From NCBI RefSeq assembly GCF_003697915.1, contig NZ_RCVN01000007.1, forward strand, positions 124,001 to 188,000: 64,000 bases of DNA. Direction: 5' to 3'. Below are positions 26,931-35,889 of this stretch, one piece after another; position 1 is the stretch's first letter, and every line of letters begins with the position of its first letter. Position numbers and translations under genes: made by a program. The DNA is from Staphylococcus pseudoxylosus (GTDB lineage Bacteria > Bacillota > Bacilli > Staphylococcales > Staphylococcaceae). The notes beneath the pieces are model-generated. The model did not search any database. It was not told the DNA's origin and worked only from the letters and a program-made list of their open reading frames with translations.

Positions 26931-26954
26931 TATAGGTACCTTTTAGTACCTATA
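26931..26954. promoter_or_regulatory. HxlR-type operator dyad
   Basis: TATAGGTAC (26931-26939) and GTACCTATA (26946-26954) form a perfect nine-base inverted repeat with a six-base spacer. It ends directly at the AAGGAGG ribosome site of the regulator gene. Such placement suits autoregulation and control of the divergent MFS gene. Confidence 0.65.
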
Positions 26955-26967
26955 AGGAGGAAATCAT

Positions 26968-27345
26968 ATGAGTAAAACATACAATATAGGCGTTGAAGCT
27001 ACAATTGACGTCATTGGTGGTAAATGGAAGCCTGTCATACTATGTCACTTACAAAATAATGGCTTAATGCGAACTTCTGCATTAAAACGAGCGATACCAA
27101 CTATTACTCAAAAAATGTTAACCCAGCAATTACGTGAATTAGAGAAAGACGGCATTATCAATCGTATCGTTTACGACCAAGTTCCGCCGAAAGTTGAATA
27201 CGAACTTTCTGAATATGGTCGAACACTTGGTAATATTTTATCTTCTTTATGTTATTGGGGAGAATTTCACGTAGAAAAAATGTATGAACAAGGTGAACCT
27301 GTCACATTGAACCAACAAGACTTTATTAATATTCCAAATGCCTAA
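26968..27345 (+). CDS. HxlR-family transcriptional regulator
   Basis: A 125-residue winged-helix regulator with the family segments TIDVIGGKWKPVILCHL, TQKMLTQQLRELEKDGIINR and VPPKVEYELSEYGRTL. Cysteine 28 in VILCHL is a candidate sensor thiol, although the classical N-terminal Cys of redox-sensing members is absent. AAGGAGG precedes the ATG. It probably controls the divergent MFS pump. Confidence 0.9.
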   Translation: MSKTYNIGVEATIDVIGGKWKPVILCHLQNNGLMRTSALKRAIPTITQKMLTQQLRELEKDGIINRIVYDQVPPKVEYELSEYGRTLGNILSSLCYWGEFHVEKMYEQGEPVTLNQQDFINIPNA

Positions 27346-27458
27346 TCAAACGATTAAACTCGGGCTTCAAGCGCTTCAAACAAATTTCTAAGGATAGCAC
27401 TTAAGCATTTTGGACCAATTAATGATGAATTACTACAGTAGAGGAGTATTTAAAAATT

Positions 27459-27884
27459 ATGAAACTGGATGAATTTGAAATAGATGATGTATTTACTACA
27501 CCTCCTCATAAGATAAGTGAGCAAGATATTATCAACTTTGCCCAAGAATTCGACCCACAATATATGCATTTGGATAAAGAAAAAGCTGCACAAGGTAGAT
27601 TCAATGGCATCATTGCCTCAGGTATACACACATTGTCCATTTCATTCAAATTATGGATCGAAGCAGGTAAGTATGGTGAAGATGTAATCGCAGGTACACA
27701 TATGAATCATATTAAATTTATCAAGCCCGTATATCCTGAAGATGAACTTTACACAAAAATAAAAGTATTGAAAAAACAAGCCACGAAACACGACCAAGGT
27801 TTACTCACAGTATTATTATCGACATTTAACCAAAACGAAGATAAAGTGTTTGAAGGAGAATTGACAGCATTGATAAGACGTTAA
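27459..27884 (+). CDS. MaoC-like hydratase
   Basis: A 141-residue hot-dog-fold protein. The N-terminal FAQEFDPQYMHLDKEKA carries the Asp and His of (R)-specific enoyl hydratases, and GRFNGIIASGIHTLSI continues the family pattern. Such enzymes hydrate enoyl-CoA or act on related acyl groups. GAGGAG lies 14 bases before the ATG, a long spacing. It is monocistronic; the substrate is unknown. Confidence 0.82.
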   Translation: MKLDEFEIDDVFTTPPHKISEQDIINFAQEFDPQYMHLDKEKAAQGRFNGIIASGIHTLSISFKLWIEAGKYGEDVIAGTHMNHIKFIKPVYPEDELYTKIKVLKKQATKHDQGLLTVLLSTFNQNEDKVFEGELTALIRR

Positions 27885-28114
27885 TGCTATTGAGGCATTG
27901 ATATCTTACTAATCATATACTTAGCTGTAACATATCCAAAAGGCTAAATAATAATGATGCTACTTCATGCCTATACATGATCTTTTAAAGACTACACATT
28001 TCATTCATGTACGTTCATATAAAAATTAATCATAATTTATATTTATTTTTCATTGCTATTTCTATATAATCATAAAGATGTAAAAATTAATTATTTACTA
28101 AAGGAGCTATTTGT

Positions 28115-28474
28115 ATGAGTATCATATCAATGATTTTAGTTTTATTAGTTGCCGCAGAGTTTTTCTATATCATGGCCTTGCAGACTTTTGCAACAACTTC
28201 TGACAAAACGAGCAATTTATTTAAAATGACTAAACAAGCGCTACAACAAGATAATTTAAAAACACTTCTGAAAAACCAAGGCGTTTACAATGGCCTTTTA
28301 GGCGTATTCTTACTATATGCTTTATTCTTTTCAAACAATGCTAAAGAGTTAGTTGCTTGTATATTAGTGTACATGATTATCGTTGCGATATATGGTGCCG
28401 TAACAAGTCAAAAATCTATTTTATTGAAACAAGGCGGCTTACCAATCCTAGCCTTAATTTCATTGTTATTTTAA
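28115..28474 (+). CDS. DUF1304-family membrane protein
   Basis: A 119-residue protein with four predicted helices. The AAEFFYIMALQTFATTSDKTSNLF start and NQGVYNGLLGVFLLYALFF core are typical of DUF1304. AAAGGAG precedes the ATG. No function is established for the family. The 230 bases before it show no structure I can support. Confidence 0.85.
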   Translation: MSIISMILVLLVAAEFFYIMALQTFATTSDKTSNLFKMTKQALQQDNLKTLLKNQGVYNGLLGVFLLYALFFSNNAKELVACILVYMIIVAIYGAVTSQKSILLKQGGLPILALISLLF

Positions 28475-28644
28475 TATCTAGCATCCATGAACATATCGTT
28501 ACAACATGTAGCTAAAAACAATAAAAAATACAATCCGAAATCAACAGCAAGACATGTTAAATTGATTCGCACAATACAAAAACTATTACCATAATTCTTG
28601 AAACTTCTCAATTCAACTTGCTTCAAACAAACTAGAAGACAAAT

Positions 28645-28702
28645 AAAGGCGAGTATATAACACCAATAATTAATGTTGATGTCATATACTCGCCTTTTAA
28701 TT
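28645..28702. terminator. bidirectional terminator
   Basis: Fourteen-base-pair stem (28645-28658 with 28684-28697) and a T-rich tail on the plus strand, between the convergent DUF1304 and ABC permease genes. Confidence 0.8.
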
Positions 28703-28728
28703 TTTTACTGATTGTTTACAACTGAGCA

Positions 28729-30318
28729 CTATAAATCTCGTTGTTTAAAACCGATAATGCCTATGATACACATCATTATTGCAATAATAGTTAATATCAC
28801 CAGTGGTAATAATTTAAAATCATCTACTGGTATATTCGGAATATGATTAAACGGTGTAATATCTTTCATCCATGCTTTTACATTTAATAACACGCCTAAG
28901 TAATTTACTACAAAGGTGTAAGCTAAATAAAGATATACTACATTTGTAAACTTAATACCCCAACCAATAACCAAAGTACCAAGTCCTACAAAAACCAATA
29001 TTGCTGGGATAAAGACCATTGCTGATTGCATAATCGTTCCAAAATCAATTGCGTTTTCTAATGCATAAACTTGCCCTACATATAAACCTAGAGCAGCTAA
29101 AGAAATCATAACTATAGCGTTAATAATACTTAAAATCAAGAAACTAGATAAAAAATTGATTCGTGATACTGTGTTTGCTAATACAAGCATCGCATAACCC
29201 ATATCAATACTCTTTTTAATTTTAAACAGTGACATCAATGATGGTATTGTACTGATTAAGCTCATAACTAACATCAATTGTGGCAAAAATTGTTCAACAT
29301 AATTATTACCTTTATTGGAAAGCATTGATTGTAATAATGGATTATCTTTGAAAAAACGATCTAAATCGCCAAAGATAGACCCATAGGAAAGTCCGAGTAC
29401 GAATAATCCGATAGCAAAATAGCAAAAACCCGCTTTTTGTAATTTTATTTGTAAGCCTAGTGGCGATTTCATGTACCACGTTGCACGCTTTCTACTTGGT
29501 AATTGTGGTAGCATCTTAGCGTTTATATCTCTAATATGATTTAATGCTAATGCGATAACATACATTAAAACAGTCACAACGAGCATGGTAAAAATTGGCC
29601 ACCAGTTATTTTCTGAAAAAGCATAGACTCTAGACAACCACCCCATAGGTGAGTACATTGATATTTGTTCATTGGCTATATCACCAAAAGCCCTAACTAA
29701 ATACATCAATAACAAAATGGCAATACTCATACTCGCCGTTTCTCCACCCGATGATACAAGTTGTGAGATAACCATCGTTAGTGCACTAAACATTAAACCG
29801 AAGACGCCCATACTAAAGCCATAAACTAAGGCACCTGAAAAAACTATAGAATTGGTATTTAAACATGTAAGTCCTACCACAAATAAAATAGCTAACAGAC
29901 CATTGCTAAATATACTCAGCAATAAATGACTAATTAATGGTGCATGTTTCCCTATTGGTAATGCTTTTAAAATTTCTGTCCTACCATCCGCTTCATCCCC
30001 ACGTGTATCTCTAGCTACAATGAGAATGTTCATAATAGCTACCATAATACCCGTAAACAAAGTCATTTCATGCGCAAACAATACACCAATATTAACATCG
30101 TTGAAATCTCCTGGCCCTAGCATAACTTCCATTGCAGGGTTCTTCGACATTTCTATTATTGGCCCCATCTTCGATTCATTAGGATACATGTTTTCAAAAG
30201 CTGGCGGGATAAGTAATGTTAAAATAGTTAAAAGTGTAAGCCATAGAAAAATTTTGAATTTATTACGCTTTAAATAAAAATAAAAAAGTTTCGGCGTTTG
30301 GAATAATGATGCCCCCAT
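28729..30318 (-). CDS. ABC-2-type exporter permease
   Basis: A 529-residue permease with about 12 predicted helices in two halves joined by a basic linker (LPQLPSRKRATWYMKSPLG, about residues 265-285). It matches the permeases often annotated as exporters of polyketide antibiotics (TetAB-like or NatB-like). Its start lies just after the stop of the ATPase gene, with the ribosome site inside the ATPase C-terminus. The two form one exporter; the substrate is unknown but drug or lipid export is plausible. Confidence 0.82.
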   Translation of the reverse strand: MGASLFQTPKLFYFYLKRNKFKIFLWLTLLTILTLLIPPAFENMYPNESKMGPIIEMSKNPAMEVMLGPGDFNDVNIGVLFAHEMTLFTGIMVAIMNILIVARDTRGDEADGRTEILKALPIGKHAPLISHLLLSIFSNGLLAILFVVGLTCLNTNSIVFSGALVYGFSMGVFGLMFSALTMVISQLVSSGGETASMSIAILLLMYLVRAFGDIANEQISMYSPMGWLSRVYAFSENNWWPIFTMLVVTVLMYVIALALNHIRDINAKMLPQLPSRKRATWYMKSPLGLQIKLQKAGFCYFAIGLFVLGLSYGSIFGDLDRFFKDNPLLQSMLSNKGNNYVEQFLPQLMLVMSLISTIPSLMSLFKIKKSIDMGYAMLVLANTVSRINFLSSFLILSIINAIVMISLAALGLYVGQVYALENAIDFGTIMQSAMVFIPAILVFVGLGTLVIGWGIKFTNVVYLYLAYTFVVNYLGVLLNVKAWMKDITPFNHIPNIPVDDFKLLPLVILTIIAIMMCIIGIIGFKQRDL

Positions 30319-30320
30319 AA

Positions 30321-31217
30321 TTATTCCTCCTCTTCACTATGGTTATCATAATGACGTTTGAATAATGCTTCTAACGTTGGTGGCATAGATTCTAATTTCT
30401 TAACATCATATTTCCCTAAGTATTTAATTACATCTGATACACAATTTGCATCTACTTCAAAGCGATATGTTGAATAATCTTGCTGAATGTTATGAACACC
30501 ATGCACTTGTGATAAATTTTCTAATTTTTGTTGTGACTCGACGATAAACTGCATGCGTGTTAAATGCCTCATTTCTTCTAATGTTCCCGTCTCCACAACC
30601 TCACCATTGCGAATAATCCCCACACGATCACACAATTTTTCTACTTCACTTAAAATATGACTAGAAAGCAATACACTTTTGTTGTCCCTTTTAACAGTTC
30701 TTACACATTCTTGGAATACGTCTTCCATAAGTGGATCTAGACCTGAAGTAGGCTCATCTAATATATACAAACTTGCATCTATACTAAAAGCAGTAATCAA
30801 GGCTACTTTTTGACGATTACCCGTTGAATAAGCGCTACATTTTTTGGTAATGTCTAACTCGAAACGTTTAATCAAATCCTTTTTCTTTTCATGGTTAGCA
30901 TTAGGATGTAAATGTAAAAAGAAATCTATAATTTCACCACCAGTCAAGTTTGGCCATAGATTAACATCTCCTGGTACAAATGCAATATCTTTGTGAACCT
31001 CAACAGCTTCAGTCATCGCATCTTTCCCAAACACTTCAATTAAGCCTTGTGTTGGTTTCAACAAGCCTAATATAGACTTGATCGTAGTAGATTTTCCTGC
31101 ACCATTTGGACCGATAAAACCGTAAATCTCCCCTGCGTTTAATTCCATATTCACACCATTTAATGCATAGAAATCACCAAATTTTTTTGTTAAATTCTCA
31201 ATTTTTAGAATAACCAT
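30321..31217 (-). CDS. ABC transporter ATP-binding protein
   Basis: A 298-residue ATPase with Walker A GPNGAGKST at residues 36-44, a Q-loop in FVPGDVNLWPNL, a divergent signature YSTGNRQK and Walker B LYILDEPTSGLDP. A C-terminal extension of about 80 residues fits the ABC-A/DrrA-like class. ATG at 31217 follows GGGTGAT; an upstream in-frame Met lacks a ribosome site. It is coupled to the exporter permease downstream. Confidence 0.88.
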   Translation of the reverse strand: MVILKIENLTKKFGDFYALNGVNMELNAGEIYGFIGPNGAGKSTTIKSILGLLKPTQGLIEVFGKDAMTEAVEVHKDIAFVPGDVNLWPNLTGGEIIDFFLHLHPNANHEKKKDLIKRFELDITKKCSAYSTGNRQKVALITAFSIDASLYILDEPTSGLDPLMEDVFQECVRTVKRDNKSVLLSSHILSEVEKLCDRVGIIRNGEVVETGTLEEMRHLTRMQFIVESQQKLENLSQVHGVHNIQQDYSTYRFEVDANCVSDVIKYLGKYDVKKLESMPPTLEALFKRHYDNHSEEEE

Positions 31218-31327
31218 CGTATCACCCATTTTTATTAATTTTCTATTCATTAAATTAAGTCTGTTTGAAAGTGATTATTTTATCAAAGTATGTCTTATAA
31301 CGACGAATAATTGTGTATATGTTTATT

Positions 31328-32686
31328 CTAACCCTTGTATTTTATTGTGTCGTTTCCAGATGTCCGGTCTCTTAAATCATATTCAATTTCTTCTAAACTC
31401 CGTCCTCGCGTTTCTGGCAAATATTTTATTACAAAGTACATTGCAAATATACCAATAACTGCAAAAATCAAGAATACCCATTCTGTACTTAGTGCATGAT
31501 TTAACACTGGAAATAGTTGCGCAACAAGTAATGTACCGAAATTTAATACAAGCGTTGCTAAACCAGTAGCTGCACCACGCGCACGCATCGGGAACATTTC
31601 TGGCAACATAACCCAAAGGATAGGCCCCCAAGTTAAACCAAAGAATACAATAAATAGTGATAAACACACGATAATAATACCTGCTGATGATGCGATACCA
31701 ATGGTCCATATTAAGATTGCCATAATAAGTAATGAAGCTACCATCCCGATATTCCCGGTTATCAACAACTTCTTACGATCAACTTTATCCGCTATAAACA
31801 CCGCTACAATCGTTACAAGTACATTGATCGTCCCAATTCCTACCGTTCCTAAAATAGAAGTTGCTTCACCTAATCCTGCTTTACTAAAAATAGTAGGTGC
31901 ATAAAATATAATCGCATTAATACCTATGATTTGTTGAAATAATGCAAAAATACACCCAATGATTAATGTCGGTCTTAACCAAGGAGATTTTAAAATAGTC
32001 CAAGTTGATTCTGAAATTGCTGATAGTTCTTTCATCTCTTTAATTTCTGTATTAATCTCATTATCATCATTAAATGTAATTCTCATAACATCTCTTGCAG
32101 CCCTTTCATTCCTGTGTTCCAATAACCATCTTGGACTCTCAGGCATAAATGCTATACCAATTAATAAGATAACAGATGGTACTATTGCTAAACCTAGCAT
32201 CCAACGCCATCCTTCTATATCGGCAAAAGCATAATTAACGAGATACGCTGCTAAAATTCCAATTGTAATCATTAATTGATTCAATGAGCCAAGCGAACCA
32301 CGATAAGCTGTTGGAGCCATTTCTGATAAATAGACAGGCACCGTTGCCATTGAGCCACCTACAGCCAGACCAATAATAAGACGTCCAAACACAAGCGTTG
32401 GCATATTTTGCGCAACCGCTAATATCAATGATCCGACAATATAAATAATTGCAATGATTAATACTAAACGTCTTCTTCCGATTCTATCCGATAAAGGTCC
32501 ACTCCCACCAGAACCGATGATTGCACCTATAAGCATGGATGAAACTACAAGACCTTCTGTAAAACTGTTTAATGGAATATCGTCATTTATAAAGAGCAAC
32601 GCTCCTGAAATAACACCATTATCATAACCGTATAATAAACCACCAAGTGCACCTAAAATAAATATTAAACTCTTATTTGCTTTCAA
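31328..32686 (-). CDS. sugar-porter-family MFS transporter
   Basis: A 452-residue 12-helix sugar/H+ symporter of the XylE/AraE/GalP type. Family signatures are GYDNGVISGAL in helix 1, DRIGRRRLVL, PESPRWLLEHR, QQIIGINAIIFYAPTIF and PETRGRSLEEIE. Translation starts at TTG with AAAGGGG upstream. A cre-like palindrome 45 bases upstream suggests carbon control. The sugar is not determinable from sequence. Confidence 0.88.
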   Translation of the reverse strand: MKANKSLIFILGALGGLLYGYDNGVISGALLFINDDIPLNSFTEGLVVSSMLIGAIIGSGGSGPLSDRIGRRRLVLIIAIIYIVGSLILAVAQNMPTLVFGRLIIGLAVGGSMATVPVYLSEMAPTAYRGSLGSLNQLMITIGILAAYLVNYAFADIEGWRWMLGLAIVPSVILLIGIAFMPESPRWLLEHRNERAARDVMRITFNDDNEINTEIKEMKELSAISESTWTILKSPWLRPTLIIGCIFALFQQIIGINAIIFYAPTIFSKAGLGEATSILGTVGIGTINVLVTIVAVFIADKVDRKKLLITGNIGMVASLLIMAILIWTIGIASSAGIIIVCLSLFIVFFGLTWGPILWVMLPEMFPMRARGAATGLATLVLNFGTLLVAQLFPVLNHALSTEWVFLIFAVIGIFAMYFVIKYLPETRGRSLEEIEYDLRDRTSGNDTIKYKG

Positions 32687-32730
32687 TTTGTACCAACCCC
32701 TTTAAAATTATGTCTATTATATTCTTAATA

Positions 32731-32743
32731 TGTAAGCGTTACA
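32731..32743. promoter_or_regulatory. cre-like palindrome
   Basis: TGTAAGCGTTACA is a 13-base near-palindrome, one base shorter than the CcpA site consensus of 14. It lies just upstream of the sugar porter gene, so carbon-catabolite control is plausible but unproven. Confidence 0.35.
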
Positions 32744-32878
32744 AATATTTCCGAATTATTATATTCACAACTATTATTTTTGAAACTCTTATTATTATAT
32801 ATACGATATATCAATAAGTTTAAAACTTATAATTTAGGAAATTAAATAATATATTATGATTTTAAGGGGTGAAGTGTA

Positions 32879-33664
32879 ATGCTTTTAAAAGAAGAAATTA
32901 ATAACTTAGAAAAATATGATGGTACAACAGAGAACCAAAAAGTATTTTCAATTTATTTAAATACACATCCTGACCAAGGCACAAAATGGAAAATCGAATT
33001 AAAAAATGCACTAAAAGATTTAGCTTATAGAACAAAACACAGTGATGACCATGAGGAAAAAAATCAAGCTAAAGAAGTCATTAAAAAGGTTGAAACAGAA
33101 ATTCAAAGTGTAGAACCTGAGTTAAAAAGAGGTCTCATTCTATTTTTAACTGCAGATGAATCATTATTATTTAAAAAATTAACTCATATATCCTTAGATA
33201 CTGAGTTTAATTGGGGGGATCAACCTAAATTAGATCAATTGAAATCATTACAAGGAAACTATCCTTATACTGGTATTTTAGTTTTACAACAAGATAAGGC
33301 ACGTTTAATTGAAACAGAAATAGGTACTATCGTTAAAGAAAAAGACTTTATTTTAGATTTAGACACAGATGATTGGCGTGAACACCAAGGGCCACAAGGT
33401 GATGACTTTACGCAAGGCGGCTCAAAAAGAGACGAGTTTAAAGAAAGAGTCAAAGCGAACCAAGAACGTTGGCTCAAAAACTTAGCTTCTACTGTGGAAA
33501 TAAATGCTAAAAGAAATGAATGGAAACAAATTTATTTAGCAGGAGAAAAAGAAGAAATAGAAAAACTACGTTCTTTATTTAATAGAAATATTGATAAAGT
33601 GATTACCAGCAACATCTTAAATTTAAACGCTACTGAAATTATAAATAAAGTTAATGAAACATAA
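32879..33664 (+). CDS. VLRF1/aeRF1-type release-factor-like protein
   Basis: A 261-residue protein of the bacterial aeRF1-like (VLRF1) group, which is related to the archaeal/eukaryotic release factor and has been linked to ribosome-associated tRNA handling. Visible are VFSIYLNTHPDQG near residue 22, a charged helix at about 60-85, PYTGILVLQQDKARL near 125 and the acidic DDWREHQGPQGDDFTQGGSKRDEF loop. AAGGGGTG precedes the ATG. The role is taken from family membership and is uncertain. Confidence 0.75.
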   Translation: MLLKEEINNLEKYDGTTENQKVFSIYLNTHPDQGTKWKIELKNALKDLAYRTKHSDDHEEKNQAKEVIKKVETEIQSVEPELKRGLILFLTADESLLFKKLTHISLDTEFNWGDQPKLDQLKSLQGNYPYTGILVLQQDKARLIETEIGTIVKEKDFILDLDTDDWREHQGPQGDDFTQGGSKRDEFKERVKANQERWLKNLASTVEINAKRNEWKQIYLAGEKEEIEKLRSLFNRNIDKVITSNILNLNATEIINKVNET

Positions 33665-33667
33665 TAA

Positions 33668-33724
33668 AAATGGGGCAATATAAAAATCACAGTGTTAAGA
33701 TGATTTTTATATTTGCCCCATTAT
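33668..33724. terminator. bidirectional terminator
   Basis: Long stem (33668-33690 with 33701-33722). The minus-strand side ends in a T run, so it suits the PAP2 operon best and also the VLRF1 gene. Confidence 0.8.
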
Positions 33725-33802
33725 GTTACTGATATATTTTAAATTTAATTAATTTCTATGATCCGCTTACGTTATAATTTTTAAAACTTACAATACGATT
33801 TC

Positions 33803-34384
33803 TCAATTATTCGTTTTTACAGCTTTCGGCTCTCTACCGATATATATTGATTGAAGCATAATATATAAAACAAGCAAGCTACCCAATGTATCTGTAAAAT
33901 AGTGTGCTTGTAAATAGATTCTAGAAATCATAATAGAAATGACTAATAGTACACAGATTACCGATAATATTTTGCTGTTTTTTAATAATAAGATGAGACT
34001 TACTAATAAACAAACACTTAAAACATGCATACTTGGAAAACTATAACCATCTATATCTATACTCGGTCTTGGGCGTTGAATCACATACTTTAGAAATGTG
34101 CCTATCGCAAATACACTAAAACACCAAAAACCATACCACCAAAATTTAACTTTATTAAAGAAAAATAATACAAGCAGGATGAACAGCACCATAATCAAAC
34201 AATTCAGAGGAGAAAATATCGCAGAAATAAAAGACAAATAATGAACTAGTATATCGGCAGTTATTAATTCATGTAACCAATGATAAACAAAAGCATCTAA
34301 GCCATTCGTTAAACCTGTATGTATACATAAAACTAAGAGCATAAAACATATGCTAACTAAAATCATATTTACGTAATTTTTCAT
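33803..34384 (-). CDS. PAP2-family phosphatase
   Basis: A 193-residue membrane phosphatase with about six helices. Its three PAP2 motifs are KYVIQRPRP (K-x6-RP), PSMH in place of the usual PSGH, and SRIYLQAHYFTDTLGS with the catalytic His and Asp. Such enzymes dephosphorylate phosphatidic acid or undecaprenyl diphosphate at the outer membrane face. It overlaps the upstream SEDS gene by four bases, so it is made with it. That link favours a role in lipid-carrier recycling for a SEDS enzyme, which is inference. Confidence 0.83.
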   Translation of the reverse strand: MKNYVNMILVSICFMLLVLCIHTGLTNGLDAFVYHWLHELITADILVHYLSFISAIFSPLNCLIMVLFILLVLFFFNKVKFWWYGFWCFSVFAIGTFLKYVIQRPRPSIDIDGYSFPSMHVLSVCLLVSLILLLKNSKILSVICVLLVISIMISRIYLQAHYFTDTLGSLLVLYIMLQSIYIGREPKAVKTNN

Positions 34385-35565
34385 TTCATAGCCTTCCTTT
34401 CCTTATTAATATTTCTAGCTACTGCAAGCAACGCACCAAATGCAATACTTATACTTAACATCGATGAACCACCGTAACTTAATAACGGTAATGTTACCCC
34501 TGTTAATGGAATAAGGCCTGATACACCTGCAAGATTGATAAATACTTGCATAAATAAATAACTTACAACACCTACACAAATTAACTTATAAAATTGGTTT
34601 TTTGCTTTATTTGCATAAATGAGCCCTTTAAACAAAATAACGCCATAAACCATTAATGTGCATAATACACCAATTAAACCCAATTCTTCTGCTATCACAG
34701 TAAATATAAAATCTGTATGTGGTTCTGGTAAATATCCTAGTTTGGCGATACCATTACCTAAGCCTCTGCCCGTTAAACCACCATTTCCTATAGAGGTCAG
34801 TGCCCCAGTTAATTGGTAACCGTCTCCACTTTCATATTTAAATGGATCTAACATAACCTTGATTCTTTTTAATCTATATAAGTTTTTAGAATCAAATATC
34901 AATGTATAAATAATATAAAAAACAATGGGAACCATCGTAATCATCATAATTTGAAGTTTAATTTTATTTTTTATATCTGAATAAATAAGTATAGAAGCAA
35001 TTATAGCGACTGTTAGCAATGTGCCACCTAGGTCCCCTTGCATCAACACAAGTAATAAACCAACACCTAGCACACCTAATGGAGGAATCATATGTTTTAA
35101 ATGATAATCTCGAGAACTCGAAATACGCCGGTTAATTATGTATGATAGATAAAAAATTGAAGCTAACTTTAAAAATTCCGAAGATTGTAAACTGAACAGT
35201 CCTAAGTTAATCCAGTTTCTCGAACCGTTGATTTCTTTCCCAATCAGTACTGTAATGAGTAATAAACATAAAGTACCTATAATTATAAGCTTTTGTATAT
35301 TGCTCTTTTTTAATACATTAATATTGATAAAAGCGCCGATGAAAATAATGACTAAAAATCCAATTACTACAAAGAGAAATTGCCTTTTCATAAAATGATT
35401 ACTTTCAATAGGTACACCACCTGTAAGAGAACCTTTAGAAGCTGGCACCATACTGGCACTGTAAACCATTATTACGCCTAAAATGCCTAGTAGCAAAAAA
35501 CTTATAATTAAAATATAATCTAATTCCTTGATATGTTTACGTATGTAAGTTAAAAATCGTTTCAT
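34381..35565 (-). CDS. FtsW/RodA-family SEDS protein
   Basis: A 394-residue peptidoglycan glycosyltransferase of the SEDS family with about ten helices. Motifs are GVIMVYSAS, GKEINGSRNWINLG followed by LQSSEFLKLA, GNGGLTGRGLGNGIAKLGYLPEPHTDFIF with the catalytic Asp, and GVTLPLLSYGGSSM. It is closer to staphylococcal FtsW than to RodA, as far as I recall those sequences. No class B penicillin-binding protein is nearby; a PAP2 phosphatase follows instead. A house-keeping ftsW and rodA are expected elsewhere, so this may be an extra copy. Confidence 0.87.
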   Translation of the reverse strand: MKRFLTYIRKHIKELDYILIISFLLLGILGVIMVYSASMVPASKGSLTGGVPIESNHFMKRQFLFVVIGFLVIIFIGAFININVLKKSNIQKLIIIGTLCLLLITVLIGKEINGSRNWINLGLFSLQSSEFLKLASIFYLSYIINRRISSSRDYHLKHMIPPLGVLGVGLLLVLMQGDLGGTLLTVAIIASILIYSDIKNKIKLQIMMITMVPIVFYIIYTLIFDSKNLYRLKRIKVMLDPFKYESGDGYQLTGALTSIGNGGLTGRGLGNGIAKLGYLPEPHTDFIFTVIAEELGLIGVLCTLMVYGVILFKGLIYANKAKNQFYKLICVGVVSYLFMQVFINLAGVSGLIPLTGVTLPLLSYGGSSMLSISIAFGALLAVARNINKERKAMK

Positions 35566-35889
35566 GTCTGCACCTCATTATGACTGTCAGAATATAGTAA
35601 AACACAAATTTAATATTAGCTCAATCATACTTTAGCCTTATCTAATTTGAATTCTTAATATTTAAGTATTTAACTTTTATTCAATTATTATATATTTATC
35701 TATAATCGGAATATTTACACATATACACATCCTATCGATATTGCTTTAACACCCCTCCATATCACCAAGTAAAAGAAATTGAAAAATATAAAGCGCTATG
35801 CTAAAATCAATCAAAGACTTAAAGTATCTATAATAACCTTATAAGTAGAAGCATATTTCAAACCTACTTATAAATGAAGGAGCTTTTAT
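35566..35889. other. 324-base divergent gap
   Basis: AT-rich DNA between the SEDS gene and the methyltransferase. The only clear element is a ten-base inverted repeat with TTATAAGTAG arms (35839-35848 and 35864-35873) right before the methyltransferase ribosome site. Confidence 0.4.
35839..35873 (+). promoter_or_regulatory. dyad before the methyltransferase gene
   Basis: Perfect TTATAAGTAG inverted repeat with a 15-base spacer. It ends two bases before the GAAGGAG ribosome site. It may be an operator or a messenger hairpin that limits translation. Confidence 0.45.

Noticed and set aside
31383..31709. Frame of 108 codons inside the sugar porter
   Set aside because: Same strand but a different frame from the well-matched transporter; composition (many Tyr, Cys and Arg) is not protein-like.
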